From assembly GCA_965153355.1 (NCBI GenBank), contig OZ231126.1, forward strand, positions 8,122,001 to 8,186,000: a DNA stretch of 64,000 nucleotides. The letters run 5' to 3'. The notes beneath the pieces were generated by a model, which saw only the letters and a program-made list of their open reading frames with translations, did not search any database and had not been told where the DNA came from. How positions within the stretch are numbered: the stretch's first letter is position 1; each line of letters starts with the position of its first letter. The translations under genes and the position numbers were made by a program. This stretch comes from Flaccisagitta enflata (Eukaryota; Chaetognatha; Sagittoidea; Aphragmophora). Shown here piece by piece: positions 1-12,764 of this stretch.

Positions 1-216
1 TTTCATACACCTCCCTAGTCCCCTCTCAGCTGACTCCTATAATTACATAAAAGTTTCCTTCGTTCCTCCGTTGTTTCTCCCTCTAATTCTACCTCATTCT
101 CGGTTTCTCTCTTACGTCTCCTCGTTTCCATACGCTCAACTTCCCCCCCTCCCTCCCAAGATCACCTTCACTCTATTCAATATCCAAAAATCCCTTTCTA
201 CTCCTCGTCCCATGCA

Positions 217-370
217 TTTTAGTCGCGAACGAGCGACTCGACACCTTGTGGTGCAAGGCGGTTTGAGCCTTTTGGGGTGGTTGCTTGGTGGTTAGAGGCT
301 GGGTATGGGAATTTTGTTTAGCTGGGCTGATCTGGCTCATAGTGTGGTGTCGGTCCGTCCGTCCGTCGGC
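217..370 (-). mobile_element. HINE-like (A-type) fragment
   Basis: Reading on the minus strand, a GTCC/GTCG microsatellite stretch (about 342-367) is followed by a terminal hairpin, AGTCGC...GCGACT at 221-238, and then AAAA. This is the 3' part of the A-type element seen many times in the window. The AACAAGGCC 5' end is not recognisable, so the copy is truncated or diverged. Confidence 0.4.
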
Positions 371-402
371 CCGAAATATTTCTAAATATGCCAGTGGTTT
401 TT

Positions 403-433
403 GTCCGCGACGGAATATCATTCCGACGCGGAC
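403..433. repeat. 31-bp near-perfect palindrome
   Basis: GTCCGCG at one end pairs with CGCGGAC at the other, and the inner CGGAAT pairs with ATTCCG, so the whole 31 bp can fold almost completely. It follows the A-type fragment and its outer arms share the GTCCGCG motif of A-type hairpins, so it may be a fused or head-to-head hairpin end. Confidence 0.6.
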
Positions 434-558
434 TATAATTCAAAGCGGATGGGTGTCGTTGTCGTCGTCGTTGTCGTCGTAAAAAATGGGTAACTTTTGT
501 ATGCTTTGACCCATATTTGGTGGGAAAATGTATTACGGTAAGGCGCTTTACATCCTAT

Positions 559-1228
559 CCAATTTTTATGATCCGACCAACCCAACCGGACCAACCAGCC
601 TACCGGCCTAAAAGTGAAAAACGTGCATAACTTTGGCATTTTTCAACTGATTTGGTTGAAATTTGGTATGGAGTCTTTAAATGGAAGGACTCAACAAATG
701 TGTGTGATTTATATGCATTTGAGCATGCTAACCGGCCAAACTGACCTACCACCCAACCAGCATACCGGCCTAAAAGTGAAAAACTTGCATAATTTTATCA
801 TTTTTCAACTAATTTAGTTGAAACTTGGTATGGGGTCTCTAAATGGAAGAACTCAACATATGCGCACTATTTATCCTGTCAAACCAGCCTACCACCCAAC
901 CAGCCTACCAGCCAAAAAGTGAAAAATGTGCATATCTTTGGCGTTTTTCAACCAATTTGGTTGAAATTTGGTATGGAGTCTCTAAATGGAAGGACTCAAC
1001 ACATGTATGTGATTTATTCATGTTTGAGCATGATAACCAGCCAAACCGACCTACCACCCAACCAGCTTACCGGCCTAAAAGTGAAAAACTTACATGAATT
1101 GGACATTTTTCAACCAAATTGGTTGAAACTTGGTATGGATTCTCTAAATGGAAGAACTCCACATACGCACACTATTTATCCAAACCAGCCTACCACCCAA
1201 CCACCCTACTACAACCTTGGAAAAAAGT
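559..1228 (+). repeat. 162-bp satellite (S162), four diverged units
   Basis: A unit of about 145-162 bp recurs four times. Landmarks are CCACCCAACCAGCCTACC, AAAAGTGAAAAACNTGCATAA, a CATTTTTCAACC...TTGGTTGAAA stretch (itself a short inverted repeat) and GGAAGGACTCAACATATG. The same unit makes up the arms of the palindrome at 25-28 kb. Short open frames here are by-products of the repeat. Confidence 0.85.
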
Positions 1229-1400
1229 ATACCGACAACTTCAACTAAAGATATCTCCGCTTCTAGAAAGGCTAGAAACTTTAAAAAAAAAAAAGGAATT
1301 AATCTTTGCCAAATTATCTTCTGAATGAATGCAATCTGGTTCTTGTAGCTTTAACCGTTTAGAAATGGCAAGCAAAAGAGTAAAAACATTCCTTTTCCAA
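1226..1400 (+). repeat. Dispersed repeat G, copy 1
   Basis: About 170 bp containing CTTCAACTA, TTCTAGAAAGGCTAGA, GGAATTAATCT, GCAATCTGGTTC and CGTTTAGAAATGGCAAG in order. The same string of landmarks is found at 12541-12715. The flanking AGCTCAACGCGTTTAGAAATGA motif also appears near 17360, 19830 and 45210, so this belongs to a wider dispersed family of unknown class. Confidence 0.6.
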
Positions 1401-1439
1401 AATGCGAAAAAATCAAAAAAGAAGTAGTCAATTTTTTAC

Positions 1440-1471
1440 TGGGTTTCTATTAAAGATACGTTCCCCTTTCA

Positions 1472-1509
<38 letters not shown>

Positions 1510-1760
1510 TTTCATTCTCCCTACCATCACCTGTTACACACCTCACTGCCTCCTTCTGTTTCTCTTTCCATTTCCTCTTCCTGTCACTCAACTTCATTCT
1601 CTCTCGTCCGGCCGTCCTCTCTCCCTTTCCCTCGCTCTTCCTCAACATTAATCCCCTACCTCCCCTTCTTCTCCTTCTCCCTCTCTCAGCACTGGCCTCT
1701 TCCCTCCCCTCTCTCCCTCCCTGCCCTCCCTCACTCCTTCAACATCGGTATTTCTCCCCT
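1440..1760. repeat. Polypyrimidine stretch with CT tract
   Basis: About 320 bp strongly biased to C and T on the plus strand, with a perfect CT run at 1474-1506. Any open frame through it is low-complexity Ser/Leu/Pro. Confidence 0.85.
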
Positions 1761-1833
1761 CATCATAGTCGTCATAATCAATTTGTCCTTTTACTTTCAA
1801 ATCTTGACTTTTCGCACAAACATTTTTGTGATC

Positions 1834-2040
<207 letters not shown>

Positions 2041-2135
2041 AACTCTTCGTTTTCCAAAAGAGTCAAGATCATGATCACAGGTTACAACCTCCACTTAGGG
2101 TTAAACACTTCGGGTTAACGATATTGTTTTCGTAT

Positions 2136-2251
2136 TTTTAGGTACGACCTCAATAATTGGCTGTGCCTGTTGGTTGGTTGGTCTGTCGGTCGGGAACGCA
2201 TTCGTTCGACGATCCACACGTGGAACCTATTGGCCTACTTGGCCTTGTTTT
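2136..2251 (-). mobile_element. HINE-like element, compact complete copy
   Basis: On the minus strand it starts AACAAGGCCAAGTAGGCC, continues through CACGTGTGGATCGTC and GAATGCG, carries GACC/AACC tetranucleotides and ends in the small hairpin AGGTCGTACCT followed by AAAA. At about 115 bp it is one of the shortest complete-looking copies. It matches the copy at 42032-42160 in order and spacing. No coding capacity; mobilisation would need an autonomous Helentron elsewhere. Confidence 0.7.
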
Positions 2252-2360
2252 TAGATGCGTCCCCGCATCTCTTTAATAGGCTGTGTCCGTCGGTTGGTTG
2301 GTCGGTCGTTTGGTTTGTTGGTTGGTAAGGCATTCATTAGAAACGCCAAAATCATGCATC

Positions 2361-2760
2361 TTTAGTCGCGTGCTACGCGACTCTACACCCTGCGCGTGTC
2401 CGTCTGTCCGTCTGTCCGTCCGTCTGTCCGTCCGCCTCCGTCCGTTCGTTCGCCCGTCCGTCATCTTCCGTTCGTCTGGTCCGTCTGTCCGTCCGTCCGT
2501 CATCTGCCGTCATCGTTCCGTCCGTTCGTCCGTCCGTCCATCCGTCCGTCCGTCCGTCCGTCTGTCTGTCCGTCCATCCGTCCGTCGTCCATCCGTCCGT
2601 CCGTCCATCCGTCCGTCCGTCCGTCCGTCCGTCACACTTTACTTTTTGGGGTTTTTGGGGTTTTTGGCTTCACTGCTCCTGCCCAAATGATCTGGTGACC
2701 TCAATTACGGCTCCTGCCCACCCGCACGCGACTGGGGTAGCCGTGTATCCAGCCTTGTTT
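2361..2760 (-). mobile_element. HINE-like (A-type) element, full length, long GTCY core
   Basis: Read on the minus strand: AACAAGG 5' end, a TACACGGCTACCCCAGTCGC block, GGTGGGCAGGAGC, TGAGGTCACCAGATCATTTG, a conserved AAAAACCCCAAAAA stretch, a core of about 240 bp of GGAC/AGAC tetranucleotides ((GTCY)n on the plus strand), then GTGTAGAGTCGCG and the hairpin AGTCGCGTAGCACGCGACT plus AAA. This order matches Helentron-associated elements (DINE-1, pearl): conserved head, GTCY microsatellite core, 3' hairpin. Arm comparison places the insertion between two T residues without a target duplication. Other copies: 33857-34056, 44172-44359, 46548-46728. Confidence 0.8.
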
Positions 2761-3155
2761 CAACAGAAAAGTGGTTCTAACCCAGTAAAAGTAGCAAACA
2801 TTTAGTGATTCACTCATTAAATCATTTATTCATTAATAGATGATGTTAATTTATTAAAAACATTTATTCATAAAAACATTCATTCATAAAAACTTTTATT
2901 CATGAAAACACTCATTCATAAAAACATTCATTCAAAGAGGACGCATCCTTGGCCTACGATAAATGAAAGCCGGTGGCTGTTAAAAATGATGAGATGGGAT
3001 TTACGGGGGTCACTTTTCTAAAAACGTTGAAGTGCGTTTATTTGCTCTTATCTTGGGATTATCTGCATAAGATTGTTGTTTATCAACTGAAATTTCATGT
3101 TGGGAATTCGCGCACGAAACCGTTTCTTCCTTGTCTTTTGTATCTCTCTATAAAG

Positions 3156-3470
3156 AACAAGGCCAAGTAGGCCAACGATGCGTCCTCTTTGAATGAACGT
3201 TTTTTATGAATGAATGATTTTTTTATGAATGAATGTCATTTGTGAATGAATGAATGATTAAATGAATGAATTACTTGATGTATGCTTCTTTTACTGGGGT
3301 AGAACCACTTTTCTGTTGAAGAAATACTTGATTTTGATGTTTCTAATGAATGCGTTACCAACCAACCAACCAACCAACCAACCAACCAACCAACCAACCA
3401 ACCAACCAACCAACCAACCAACCAACCAACGGACACAGCCTATTATAGAGATGCGAGGACGCATCTAAAA
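3156..3470 (+). mobile_element. HINE-like (A'-type, GATGCG hairpin) element
   Basis: It begins AACAAGGCCAAGTAGGCC, contains a GAATGAATG tract and a perfect AACC tract (3357-3430), and ends GGACACAGCC..TATAGAG plus the hairpin AGATGCGAGGACGCATCT and AAAA. The 5' subterminal GATGCGTCCTC (3177-3187) is the exact reverse complement of GAGGACGCATC in the 3' hairpin (3455-3465). Confidence 0.75.
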
Positions 3471-3476
3471 ATCATA

Positions 3477-4230
3477 CAGTTGAGCTCCGCTAGAGCGCAT
3501 GCTAAGGGATAGTGACTGGATAAAATTATGCCTTATACTGAAGCTGCCTTATTGCTAACATTGTAATAACTATGAAATCTTTCATGGAACTCAAAGTAGG
3601 CGGGCATACCTTAACACCTGTGCCACAAATATTGTCAAGGAAGTAGTACAACTGTAGATACATCATCACTGGTGTTGAGAAACAATATGAATCCCTAGAG
3701 TTGGATATTAGTAATGTTTCTTCTGATGTATTTTGAATAAATTTTCATAATTGGCCGATTTTGGTTGCTTATTCATATCTTTAACACAAGTTGACCACTA
3801 ACTAACAACATTTAAGTCTCAATTTTTCCATGACTTTGTCTTGAATTTTGAAAACCTTCATTTTTAAAAATTCAATCGAAATCCATGAGCAAAATAAATA
3901 ACTTTTCATAAGCTTTTTAGTCGTGAAATCCGCATCTGATTATCTATCATTATATAGATTTGGTAAACATTTAAAGTTGATGAGGTTTTCCTGGTAATTT
4001 TGCAGTGATTTCCGTAGGGAATGTTTGTATTGTTTTTAATCTTTTTCGATTCTGCATGAAGCAATTTAGGCAAAATTCATGAGCAAAATGAAGGGTTTTT
4101 AAAGCTCTAACTGGTGAAAAAAATTGCATATAGTCAATAAGCTCCGTTTAGATTTGACAGTTGTTTGATCTTTTGACAATAATTGTGGCACAGGTGTTAT
4201 TAGCGGGTGCGCTCTAGCGTTGCTCCACTG
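3477..4230. mobile_element. Foldback MITE, pogo/Tc1-like ends (F1)
   Basis: The ends are CAGTTGAGCTCCGCTAGAGC and, inverted, GCTCTAGCGTTGCTCCACTG, each flanked by TA (3475-3476 and 4231-4232). CAGTNGAAC/GC..CGC ends with TA duplications are typical of pogo/Tigger-type Tc1/mariner elements. The subterminal ACACCTGTGCCACAA (about 3617) recurs inverted at about 4182-4198, so the arms pair well beyond the ends. No transposase is visible, so it is non-autonomous. Related copies: 46457-46529 and 51231-51911. Confidence 0.75.
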
Positions 4231-4260
4231 TACTGAGCAATCCACGCATTGAAAGCCGAA

Positions 4261-4514
<254 letters not shown>

Positions 4515-4770
4515 ATAAGTGTTCCAATAAAAATATTCTGCACACTGTACAACCACAACATATGACCACCAATACCAGAGCACTGTGGCACCACGTCATA
4601 TCCTCACAAATACCACAAGACTGTAACACCACGTCGTATGACCCCATACGGCCATTACCCCACCTCCTCATCGTATTTATAGTGCATGAACACAAACATC
4701 ACACCACTGTGTCATTATATCATACGTCCACATCAAATCTCCGAATGCTTGTTGAGAAAACGGAAGATGA
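4515..4770. repeat. Degenerate 50-55 bp tandem units
   Basis: ATGACCACCAATACCA, ATCCTCACAAATACCAC and ATGACCCCATACGG follow each other at about 50-60 bp spacing, with ACCACGTC between them. Weak and short; no gene signal. Confidence 0.45.
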
Positions 4771-4780
4771 ATGATTGATG

Positions 4781-5076
4781 AAACAAGTGGCGCGGGGGTC
4801 ACCATATCATTGCGGACGGGTAGGCAGGGGCATAAAACGACCATCCACACCCTTGCCCATCCCATACACACAAACACAGAACAATTCAACTGCAGCATCC
4901 AAAATGCGCGTTTTCGCACTTTTCAACACGATCATCACGGACCAATGGAACAACGGACCAACGGACCGACGGACCAGCGGACCAACGGCCTGACAGACGG
5001 ACAAAGCCTCTTTTAGAGTTGCGGACCGACGGACGGACAAAGCCTCTCATAGAGTTGCGTGTCCGCAACTAAAAGT
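4781..5076 (+). mobile_element. HINE-like (TTGCGGAC hairpin subtype)
   Basis: The diverged head AAACAAGTGGCGCGGGGGTC is followed by TTGCGGACGGGTAGGCAGGGGC, an interior holding CGCGTTTTCGCACTTTTC, a GGAC/GGACC core and a 3' hairpin AGTTGCGTGTCCGCAACT plus AAAA. TTGCGGAC at 4810-4817 pairs exactly with GTCCGCAA at 5061-5068. A second, partly duplicated 3' end (AAAGCCTCTTTTAGAGTTGCGG) lies just before the terminal one, suggesting internal duplication of the tail. Confidence 0.7.
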
Positions 5077-5155
5077 GAAACTTATGAGCAAGAATTTTAA
5101 GATTTGCGAAAAAGAAATTCCCAACTTTTTCATCGCGAAGCACCAAATTCTCTAA

Positions 5156-5424
5156 GGGCGTGTTTCTAGTGAGCGCCAAAAACGCGTTTGTTCCCGTGAA
5201 ACGCGATCACAGTGTGAACACATATTCAAGAATTTCAACTGTCCCACGAGGGAGCGAGCGAAGTGAGTGAGCAAGCCTGTGAACGGAGCGAGCGAGCAAA
5301 GCGAGCGTAGCGAAGCCAAGCGCTGCGGACCGAGTGAGCGGAGTGAGCGGTGCGAGCGAAAGAACGTAGCAAGCGACCGAGTGGCCCTTTCAAAACGCGA
5401 TCGTCTTTGACTGAAAACGCCCCC
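5156..5424. mobile_element. PIF/Harbinger-like MITE D1
   Basis: The terminal inverted repeats GGGCGTGTTTCTAGTGA and TGACTGAAAACGCCCCC are flanked by a 3-bp duplication, TAA (5153-5155 and 5425-5427). Three-bp duplications with GGGC ends are characteristic of PIF/Harbinger. The interior is a degenerate GAGC/GAGT tetranucleotide field between CTGTCCCACGAGGG and GACCGAGTGGCC. Other copies: 19005, 29082, 32874, 42972 and 55932. Confidence 0.75.
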
Positions 5425-5526
5425 TAACTGCACCACGTCAACTCTTCCTTAAACTGCGCTAATTCATCCTTAAACGGCACCATTTTATCAAACCGCACAA
5501 GATTTCACCATGTATATAGCTTCATC

Positions 5527-5608
5527 ACATACTTTGCCACACTTTGCCACACTTTGCCACACTTTGCCACACTTTGCCTCACTTTATTACACTTTGCCAC
5601 ACTTTGCT
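5527..5608. repeat. 10-bp minisatellite (ACTTTGCCAC)
   Basis: About eight tandem units, the first four or five perfect. A looser relative with CATTTTGCCTC-type units lies at 53805-53945. Confidence 0.9.
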
Positions 5609-5768
5609 CCGCTTCATTTGCAGACGCCCTCGTGTCATGGATTGTGCCAACTTAAAACTTAATTTATGCTATACAATATTTTTTTTTCTCTTTTAGCCCC
5701 TCTGCGGTCCTCAATTGATCCATAGAGAGTTTGGCGGAGTAAGATTTCACATTTTGCCTTTAAAATTT

Positions 5769-7120
<1,352 letters not shown>

Positions 7121-7124
7121 TTTA

Positions 7125-8335
7125 AGACACTGATTTATGAGCTTTTCATCAGTGTCTGGGGGCCGAGGACAGGCCCAAGAAAAGACGATGAAAGAAACAT
7201 TTGAGTAACGGGCAGATTATATTCATTAGATCATTCATTCATTAACTCATTCATTCCATTCATTCATTCATTCAATTCATTCATTCAATTCATTCATTCA
7301 TTCACTCATTCATTCATTCACTGATTCATGAGCTTTTCATCAGCGTCTGGGTCGAGGACAGGCACAAGAAAAGACGATTAAAGGCATATTAAGGTAAAGG
7401 GTAGATTAAATTCATTAAATCATTCATTCATTTATTCATTACTTCCTTCAATCATATCAATCATTCATTCAATACATTCGTTCATTCATTGAATCCATCC
7501 ATTCATTTATTCGTTCATCCATTCATCCATTCATTCATTCCTTACTTCCTCGATTTATAAATTGATTCATTCGGTTAATTCATTCATTTATTCATTCATT
7601 CCTTCATTCATTCATTCATGCATTCATTCATTCATTCATTCATTCATTCATTTAATCAATCCATTCAGTCATTCATTTATTCATTCATTCATTCATTCAT
7701 TCATTCATTCATTCATTCATTCATTCATTCATTCATTCATTCATTCATTCACTCATTCATTTCTTTCCTCCTTCCTTCCTTCCTTCCTCCCTCACTCCCT
7801 CCCTTCCTTCCTTCCCTCCTTCCTTCCTTCCTTCCTTTCTTCCTTCCTTCTTTCTTTCTTTCTTTCCATCCTTCCTTCCTTCTTTCTTTCCTTCCTTCCT
7901 CCCTTCCTTTCTTCTTTCATTCCTTCCTCCCTTTATTCATTCATTCATTCATTCATTTATTCATTCATTCTTTCATTCCCTTCCTACTTCATTCATTCAT
8001 TCATTCATTCATTTTTTCCTTCATTCATTATTTCTTTCATTCATTCATTCATTCATTCTTTCATTCATTCATTCATTCATTCATTCATTCATTCATTCAT
8101 TCATTCACTCATTCATTCATTCACTGATTCATGAGCTTTTCATCAGCGTCTGGGTCGAGGACAGGCACAAGAAAAGACGATTAAAGGCATATTAAGGTAA
8201 AGGGTAGATTACATTCATTAAATCATTCATTCATTTATTCATTACTTCCTTCAATCATATCAATCATTCATTCATTCATTCATTCATTCATTCATTCATT
8301 CATTCATTCATTCATTCTGGGCTGGGTCGAGGAGA
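7125..8335. repeat. ATTC tetranucleotide field with a recurring 120-bp block
   Basis: Long (ATTC)n, with a TTCC-rich centre at 7760-7930, alternates with a non-simple block starting ACTGATTCATGAGCTTTTCATC and containing GTCGAGGACAGGCACAAG. The block is found diverged at 7130-7245, near-identical at 7320-7440 and 8122-8245, and as a stub at 8315-8360. This is a large-scale tandem structure in which the microsatellite and the unique block were duplicated together. The Ser/Phe/Ile/His frames are translations of the tetranucleotide. Confidence 0.9.
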
Positions 8336-8663
8336 CAACAGAGGAAAGACGAAGAAAGAAATTGTTGCGCAAGGCCAAATTTCTATTCTCGTTGTATTTA
8401 AATGCCATTTGCTTATATCTATACAATTAGCCCCATCAGAGCAATTTTGGCATTTCATTCCCAGTATCGAGTTTCAGCTTAAAAACTAACTAAAATTGAC
8501 ATCTTTTGAATTTTGCTAAGAATGCAATTTTTTACCTTTTTTTTAGCTAGAAATCAAGACTGGGAATGAAATTCCAAGATCGCTCCGATGCGGCTGATTG
8601 TATTGATATAAGCTTCCCTTCTCTTTCTAATATGTCTTTCTTCATTCTGCGATTGAGGCTGTT

Positions 8664-8706
8664 GGGGGGGGGGGGGGGGGCTACAGTCTTTTTTTTGGGG
8701 GGGGGG
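8664..8706. repeat. Two G homopolymer runs
   Basis: A 17-G run (8664-8680) and a 10-G run (8697-8706) flank a T run. These are candidate quadruplex-forming and length-unstable sequences. Confidence 0.9.
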
Positions 8707-8897
8707 TAACTTCTTGTATTTCACTTTCGTCGGTAATTTTGAGGTTTTCAATTTAAATCTTTCAAGGGCAACCTTCATTGAAAAAGCTCTCAAATCTAAA
8801 CGGATTGACCAGAATCATTCTGCTTGGCCTCATTATTAGATTACATTGTTTACGAATTTTTTGACGGTTGACAATATTGAAGGCTGCAGATAAACAT

Positions 8898-9002
8898 ATG
8901 TCTCGGAATTTAACAAAAGACAGATTTGATGCCATTCTTATTTCTTTGGATGCTGAAGGCAAGAGCTTGTGTTAGCGTACGGTCAACGTGTCGCGATGAA
9001 AA
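8898..9002 (+). pseudogene. Possible relic of a Tc1/mariner-type transposase N-terminus
   Basis: From an ATG at 8898 the frame reads MSRNLTKDRFDAILISLDAE then GKSLC, a stop, and RTVNVSR. This resembles the first helix-turn-helix of Tc1-family transposases, where a 'Lt..r..Ii.l..eGkS.r.IA..l.vsrstV' pattern is usual. The frame contains stops and nothing downstream continues it, so it is at best a dead fragment. The match is short and rests on pattern recognition only. Confidence 0.3.
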
Positions 9003-9340
9003 ACCGCCTCTCTATGGATTTAGGGCAACACGTAGATAGGCAGGGGCAGTGATGTGAAAACTAAAAGCGATCGCAATCAAAATTGAACATTTAAGTTATC
9101 TGCGTGTCCTTATCGAAATAGATAGAAAAGTGTTGGCGCGAGAGAAGATCTATATCAATTTGAATTTCACAGCATGTCACCCAAAGGAGAGAAAGAATTC
9201 AAAAAGGATTACATTGTTCCGTCTCCATTACATCCTTGAGTAACACTCTCAATGCTCACACCTGATGCTTAAATCCTAGCCAAGCGTAGGTCATCGGCTC
9301 CTTCGAGGCCGCTGCCTCTCTCACCTCCACATCCAACATA
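9003..9340. other. No gene seen
   Basis: Mixed-composition sequence with a weak A-type echo (GATAGGCAGGGGCAG...CTAAAAG near 9035-9065) and no convincing open frame, tandem repeat or element end. Confidence 0.4.
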
Positions 9341-10261
<921 letters not shown>

Positions 10262-10523
10262 ATACACCACTCCCTTGATGCTAGCTCTAGCTTTTGGTCT
10301 AGCTTACCCACACACAAAAACATGAACACGATTAATTCACAATTTACTGTTAAAATAAAGAAAGCAAAAGTTTGATTGGAAAGAAAACACTCAAGGCGGC
10401 GGCAGCACTAACACACAGAAAGAAAGAGAGCGACAGTGGCAGAGACACAAAGAAACAAACGAACAATAACAAATCAAACAAACAAACAAACAAAACAAGA
10501 CCACACCACACCCTCAAATAATG

Positions 10524-10524
<1 letters not shown>

Positions 10525-10607
<83 letters not shown>

Positions 10608-10613
10608 GCGCGC
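10525..10613. repeat. CA microsatellite ending in CGCGCG
   Basis: About 80 bp of CA passes into CGCGCGCGC. The mixed alternating purine-pyrimidine tract is a candidate Z-DNA former. The preceding 260 bp is purine-rich with AAAC repeats and shows no gene. Confidence 0.95.
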
Positions 10614-10735
10614 ACTCATTCGCGCACTCATAGGCGCACATAAAGACGCACAAACTCAACACAACGCCCAAGAAATGAATATCAATGTTAAATGTTCCAT
10701 CTAATCACCAACCTTTGATATCATATATTAACATG

Positions 10736-11826
10736 ATTATGTTATTATACAGTATGATTTTTCTGAACTGTTACAAAAGATGAAGACATTATGCAAAAAC
10801 TAGAAGGGCTAGCCAAATTCTGAAAGAAGTTCTAAGAAGATGAGAGTTTGCAGTTATTTGCTTAGAGATTCCAAGGGTTTTTTTAGAAAAAAAATTGATA
10901 TCCATATTACTCCTTCAATTGGGATAGAAATTTTGAAAAGTGGAAAAATTGAAAAAGATTGTAGAGATATCGGCTGAACTGTTTTTTTCTAAATCACTCT
11001 CGTTTCCAAACGGTTTGAGCTACAGATGCCAGATTGGTCCCATATGAAAGCTATTTCAAGTACTTTTTGGGAACAACTCAACAGACAGACTTTTTCTGAG
11101 TTTTGAATGCATTTGGTTAACTGATTGTCAATTCTGCAAACAATTTTTTCCTGAAACAACAAAATCGTTCATGTTTGGCGGGATAAGTCTTTGAAAATAT
11201 CGCTGTCTTGGTTTTTCTCATAAAACTACAGTTGAACCCCGCTCTAACGGATTTCAGGGGACCAACAGTTTTCTTCTGTTATAGGCGGACTTCTGTTATT
11301 GCCAACAAGGGAAATAAAAGAAATTAACTTGAAGGGACCATGAATTTGTGTCTGTTATTGGCGGAATTCCGTTGGTGGCGGGTCCGTTAGAGTGGGGTTC
11401 AACTGTATATAGAAATATCTTTCATTTGAGACCACACACTGTCACGATACATAGACAAAGACAGTTTTGAGTGCCCAGAGCCGCGACCGGTGCTGAAATG
11501 TCATATACCACTTGTGGAACACCAATCACCTGCTGGGAAATTTTTTTGAAGGCAAAAAATTGACTATTCCATGTTTTTATCCAACCTCTGTTTGGGCAGT
11601 ATGTCGCTTGATTTTTACACGCACACTGGAGGATATCAGTCATGTTTTCCAAGTACCTCTTTTGATCTTGAAACCATTAGAAAATACATAAGATTTCTAG
11701 TTGCTGACTGGCTACAGGAGGCTTTTTCTGCCTGTTTGTCTGCCCATAGGTCAGTCCATCAGTCCATTGATTGGTCCAATATGCTAAAGTTGAAAAATAT
11801 GAAATTGCGCACTTAAGACGCCTCGG

Positions 11827-11886
<60 letters not shown>

Positions 11887-12336
11887 AGGCACACCTCCAC
11901 ACCCACATGTGATGACCTTGTCGGGAAAAAAGTTGAAGTCAGTCTGACTTTTTGACATATTAGAGAGAAACGTGGTTTTTATTTTCTTATGCAGAAGTTG
12001 AGGAACTGATCTGACTGATTGGTGCCTCCAATGAAATTTATGGAGTAAGTAAATTTGATAATTCTCTTTCATTTGGGGCCAAGCAGAATTCTTTATGACA
12101 AATATTTTCCAAGTTAAGAATTTTTAAAGATTTTTTATGAAAAAAATTTATTGAATTTTTTTAGATTTTTAATGATATTGTGTAGGATCAATAAAGGATT
12201 GTATTCAAGTTTGTTTGGGCATGCAAATACAAGAAAACTTGTTTGTGAGTATAGCTGCTCATCTGTTAGGGTGTTTTTGAGCATTCTAGCTCATTTAGCT
12301 CTGTCTTTTTTTTTCTGATTAAAAATGCGATAAATG
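10736..12336 (+). repeat. Large inverted repeat, arm 1
   Basis: This arm is matched in reverse complement by 16379-17713. Shared landmarks in order: GATTTTTCTRAACTGTTACAA, AGTTTGCAG, GTTTGAGCTACA, TCACGATACATAGACAAAGAC, CCACTTGTGGAACACCAATC, CCAACCTCTGTTTGGGCAGT, a homologous GT/CA tract (11830-11881), GATGACCTTGTCGGGAAAAA and TTAGGGTGTTTTTG. Arm 1 carries about 400 bp near 11041-11437, including a pogo-like MITE, that arm 2 lacks. The far end has a local tandem duplication (12219-12310 copied at 12360-12480). Confidence 0.85.
11229..11405. mobile_element. pogo/Tigger-like MITE E1, 177 bp
   Basis: The ends CAGTTGAACCCCGCTCTAAC and, inverted, GTTAGAGTGGGGTTCAACTG are near-perfect over about 24 bp. 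TA flanks both sides (11227-11228 and 11406-11407). Internal landmarks are TATAGGCGGACTTCTGTTAT and GAAATTAACTTGAAGGGACC. These ends and the TA target match pogo/Tigger-type elements. Best-preserved of five copies (24355, 28785, 38157, 60005). Confidence 0.85.
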
Positions 12337-12540
12337 AATAAATGTTTTGAAATATATGTTCATGCAAGCAAATACAAGAAAGCATGTCAGTGAGCATAGC
12401 TGCTCATCTGTTAGGGTGTTTTTAAGTATTTTAGCTCATTTAGCTGATTTAGCTCAGCTTCTTTATTTTCAATGGGTAAAAACAGATATTTTTATGTGAG
12501 CGATAGAATGCATAATTTCTAAGATTTCTCATTTCTCTCA

Positions 12541-12715
12541 TAGTTTACTTCCATGAACAAACTTCAACTACGGTTATTTTGGCTTCTAGAAAAGCTAGAG
12601 AGTTTTGTGAAAAAAGAAATTAATCTCACCGACAAAATGATTGCAACCTGGTCCCTGTAGGTTTAATTGTTTGGAAACGACAAACGAAAGACTCAGAACT
12701 ATCACTTTTAAGATT
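12541..12715 (+). repeat. Dispersed repeat G, copy 2
   Basis: Shares with 1226-1400 the order CTTCAACTA, CTTCTAGAAAAGCTAGAGA, GAAATTAATCTCACC, GCAACCTGGTCCCTGTAG and TGTTTGGAAACGACAA. Confidence 0.6.
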
Positions 12716-12764
12716 GGAGAAAAAAAGTTAGGAGAAAACTAACTAGGTCAGATACACCGCCAAT

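Larger units (their letters stand above)
2250..3470. repeat. Inverted repeat of two A'-type elements, one arm split by a later insertion
   Basis: The left arm (2250-2360 continued at 2760-2960) is the reverse complement of the right arm (3140-3470). Matching landmarks are the hairpin AGATGCGTCC..GCATCT, a GGTT/AACC tract, AATGCATTAGAAAC-like sequence, AACAGAAAAGTGGTTCTA, an ATTC/GAAT field and AAGAGGACGCATC. The left arm holds a complete A-type element (2361-2760) that is absent from the right arm, which therefore serves as the empty-site reference. Confidence 0.75.
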
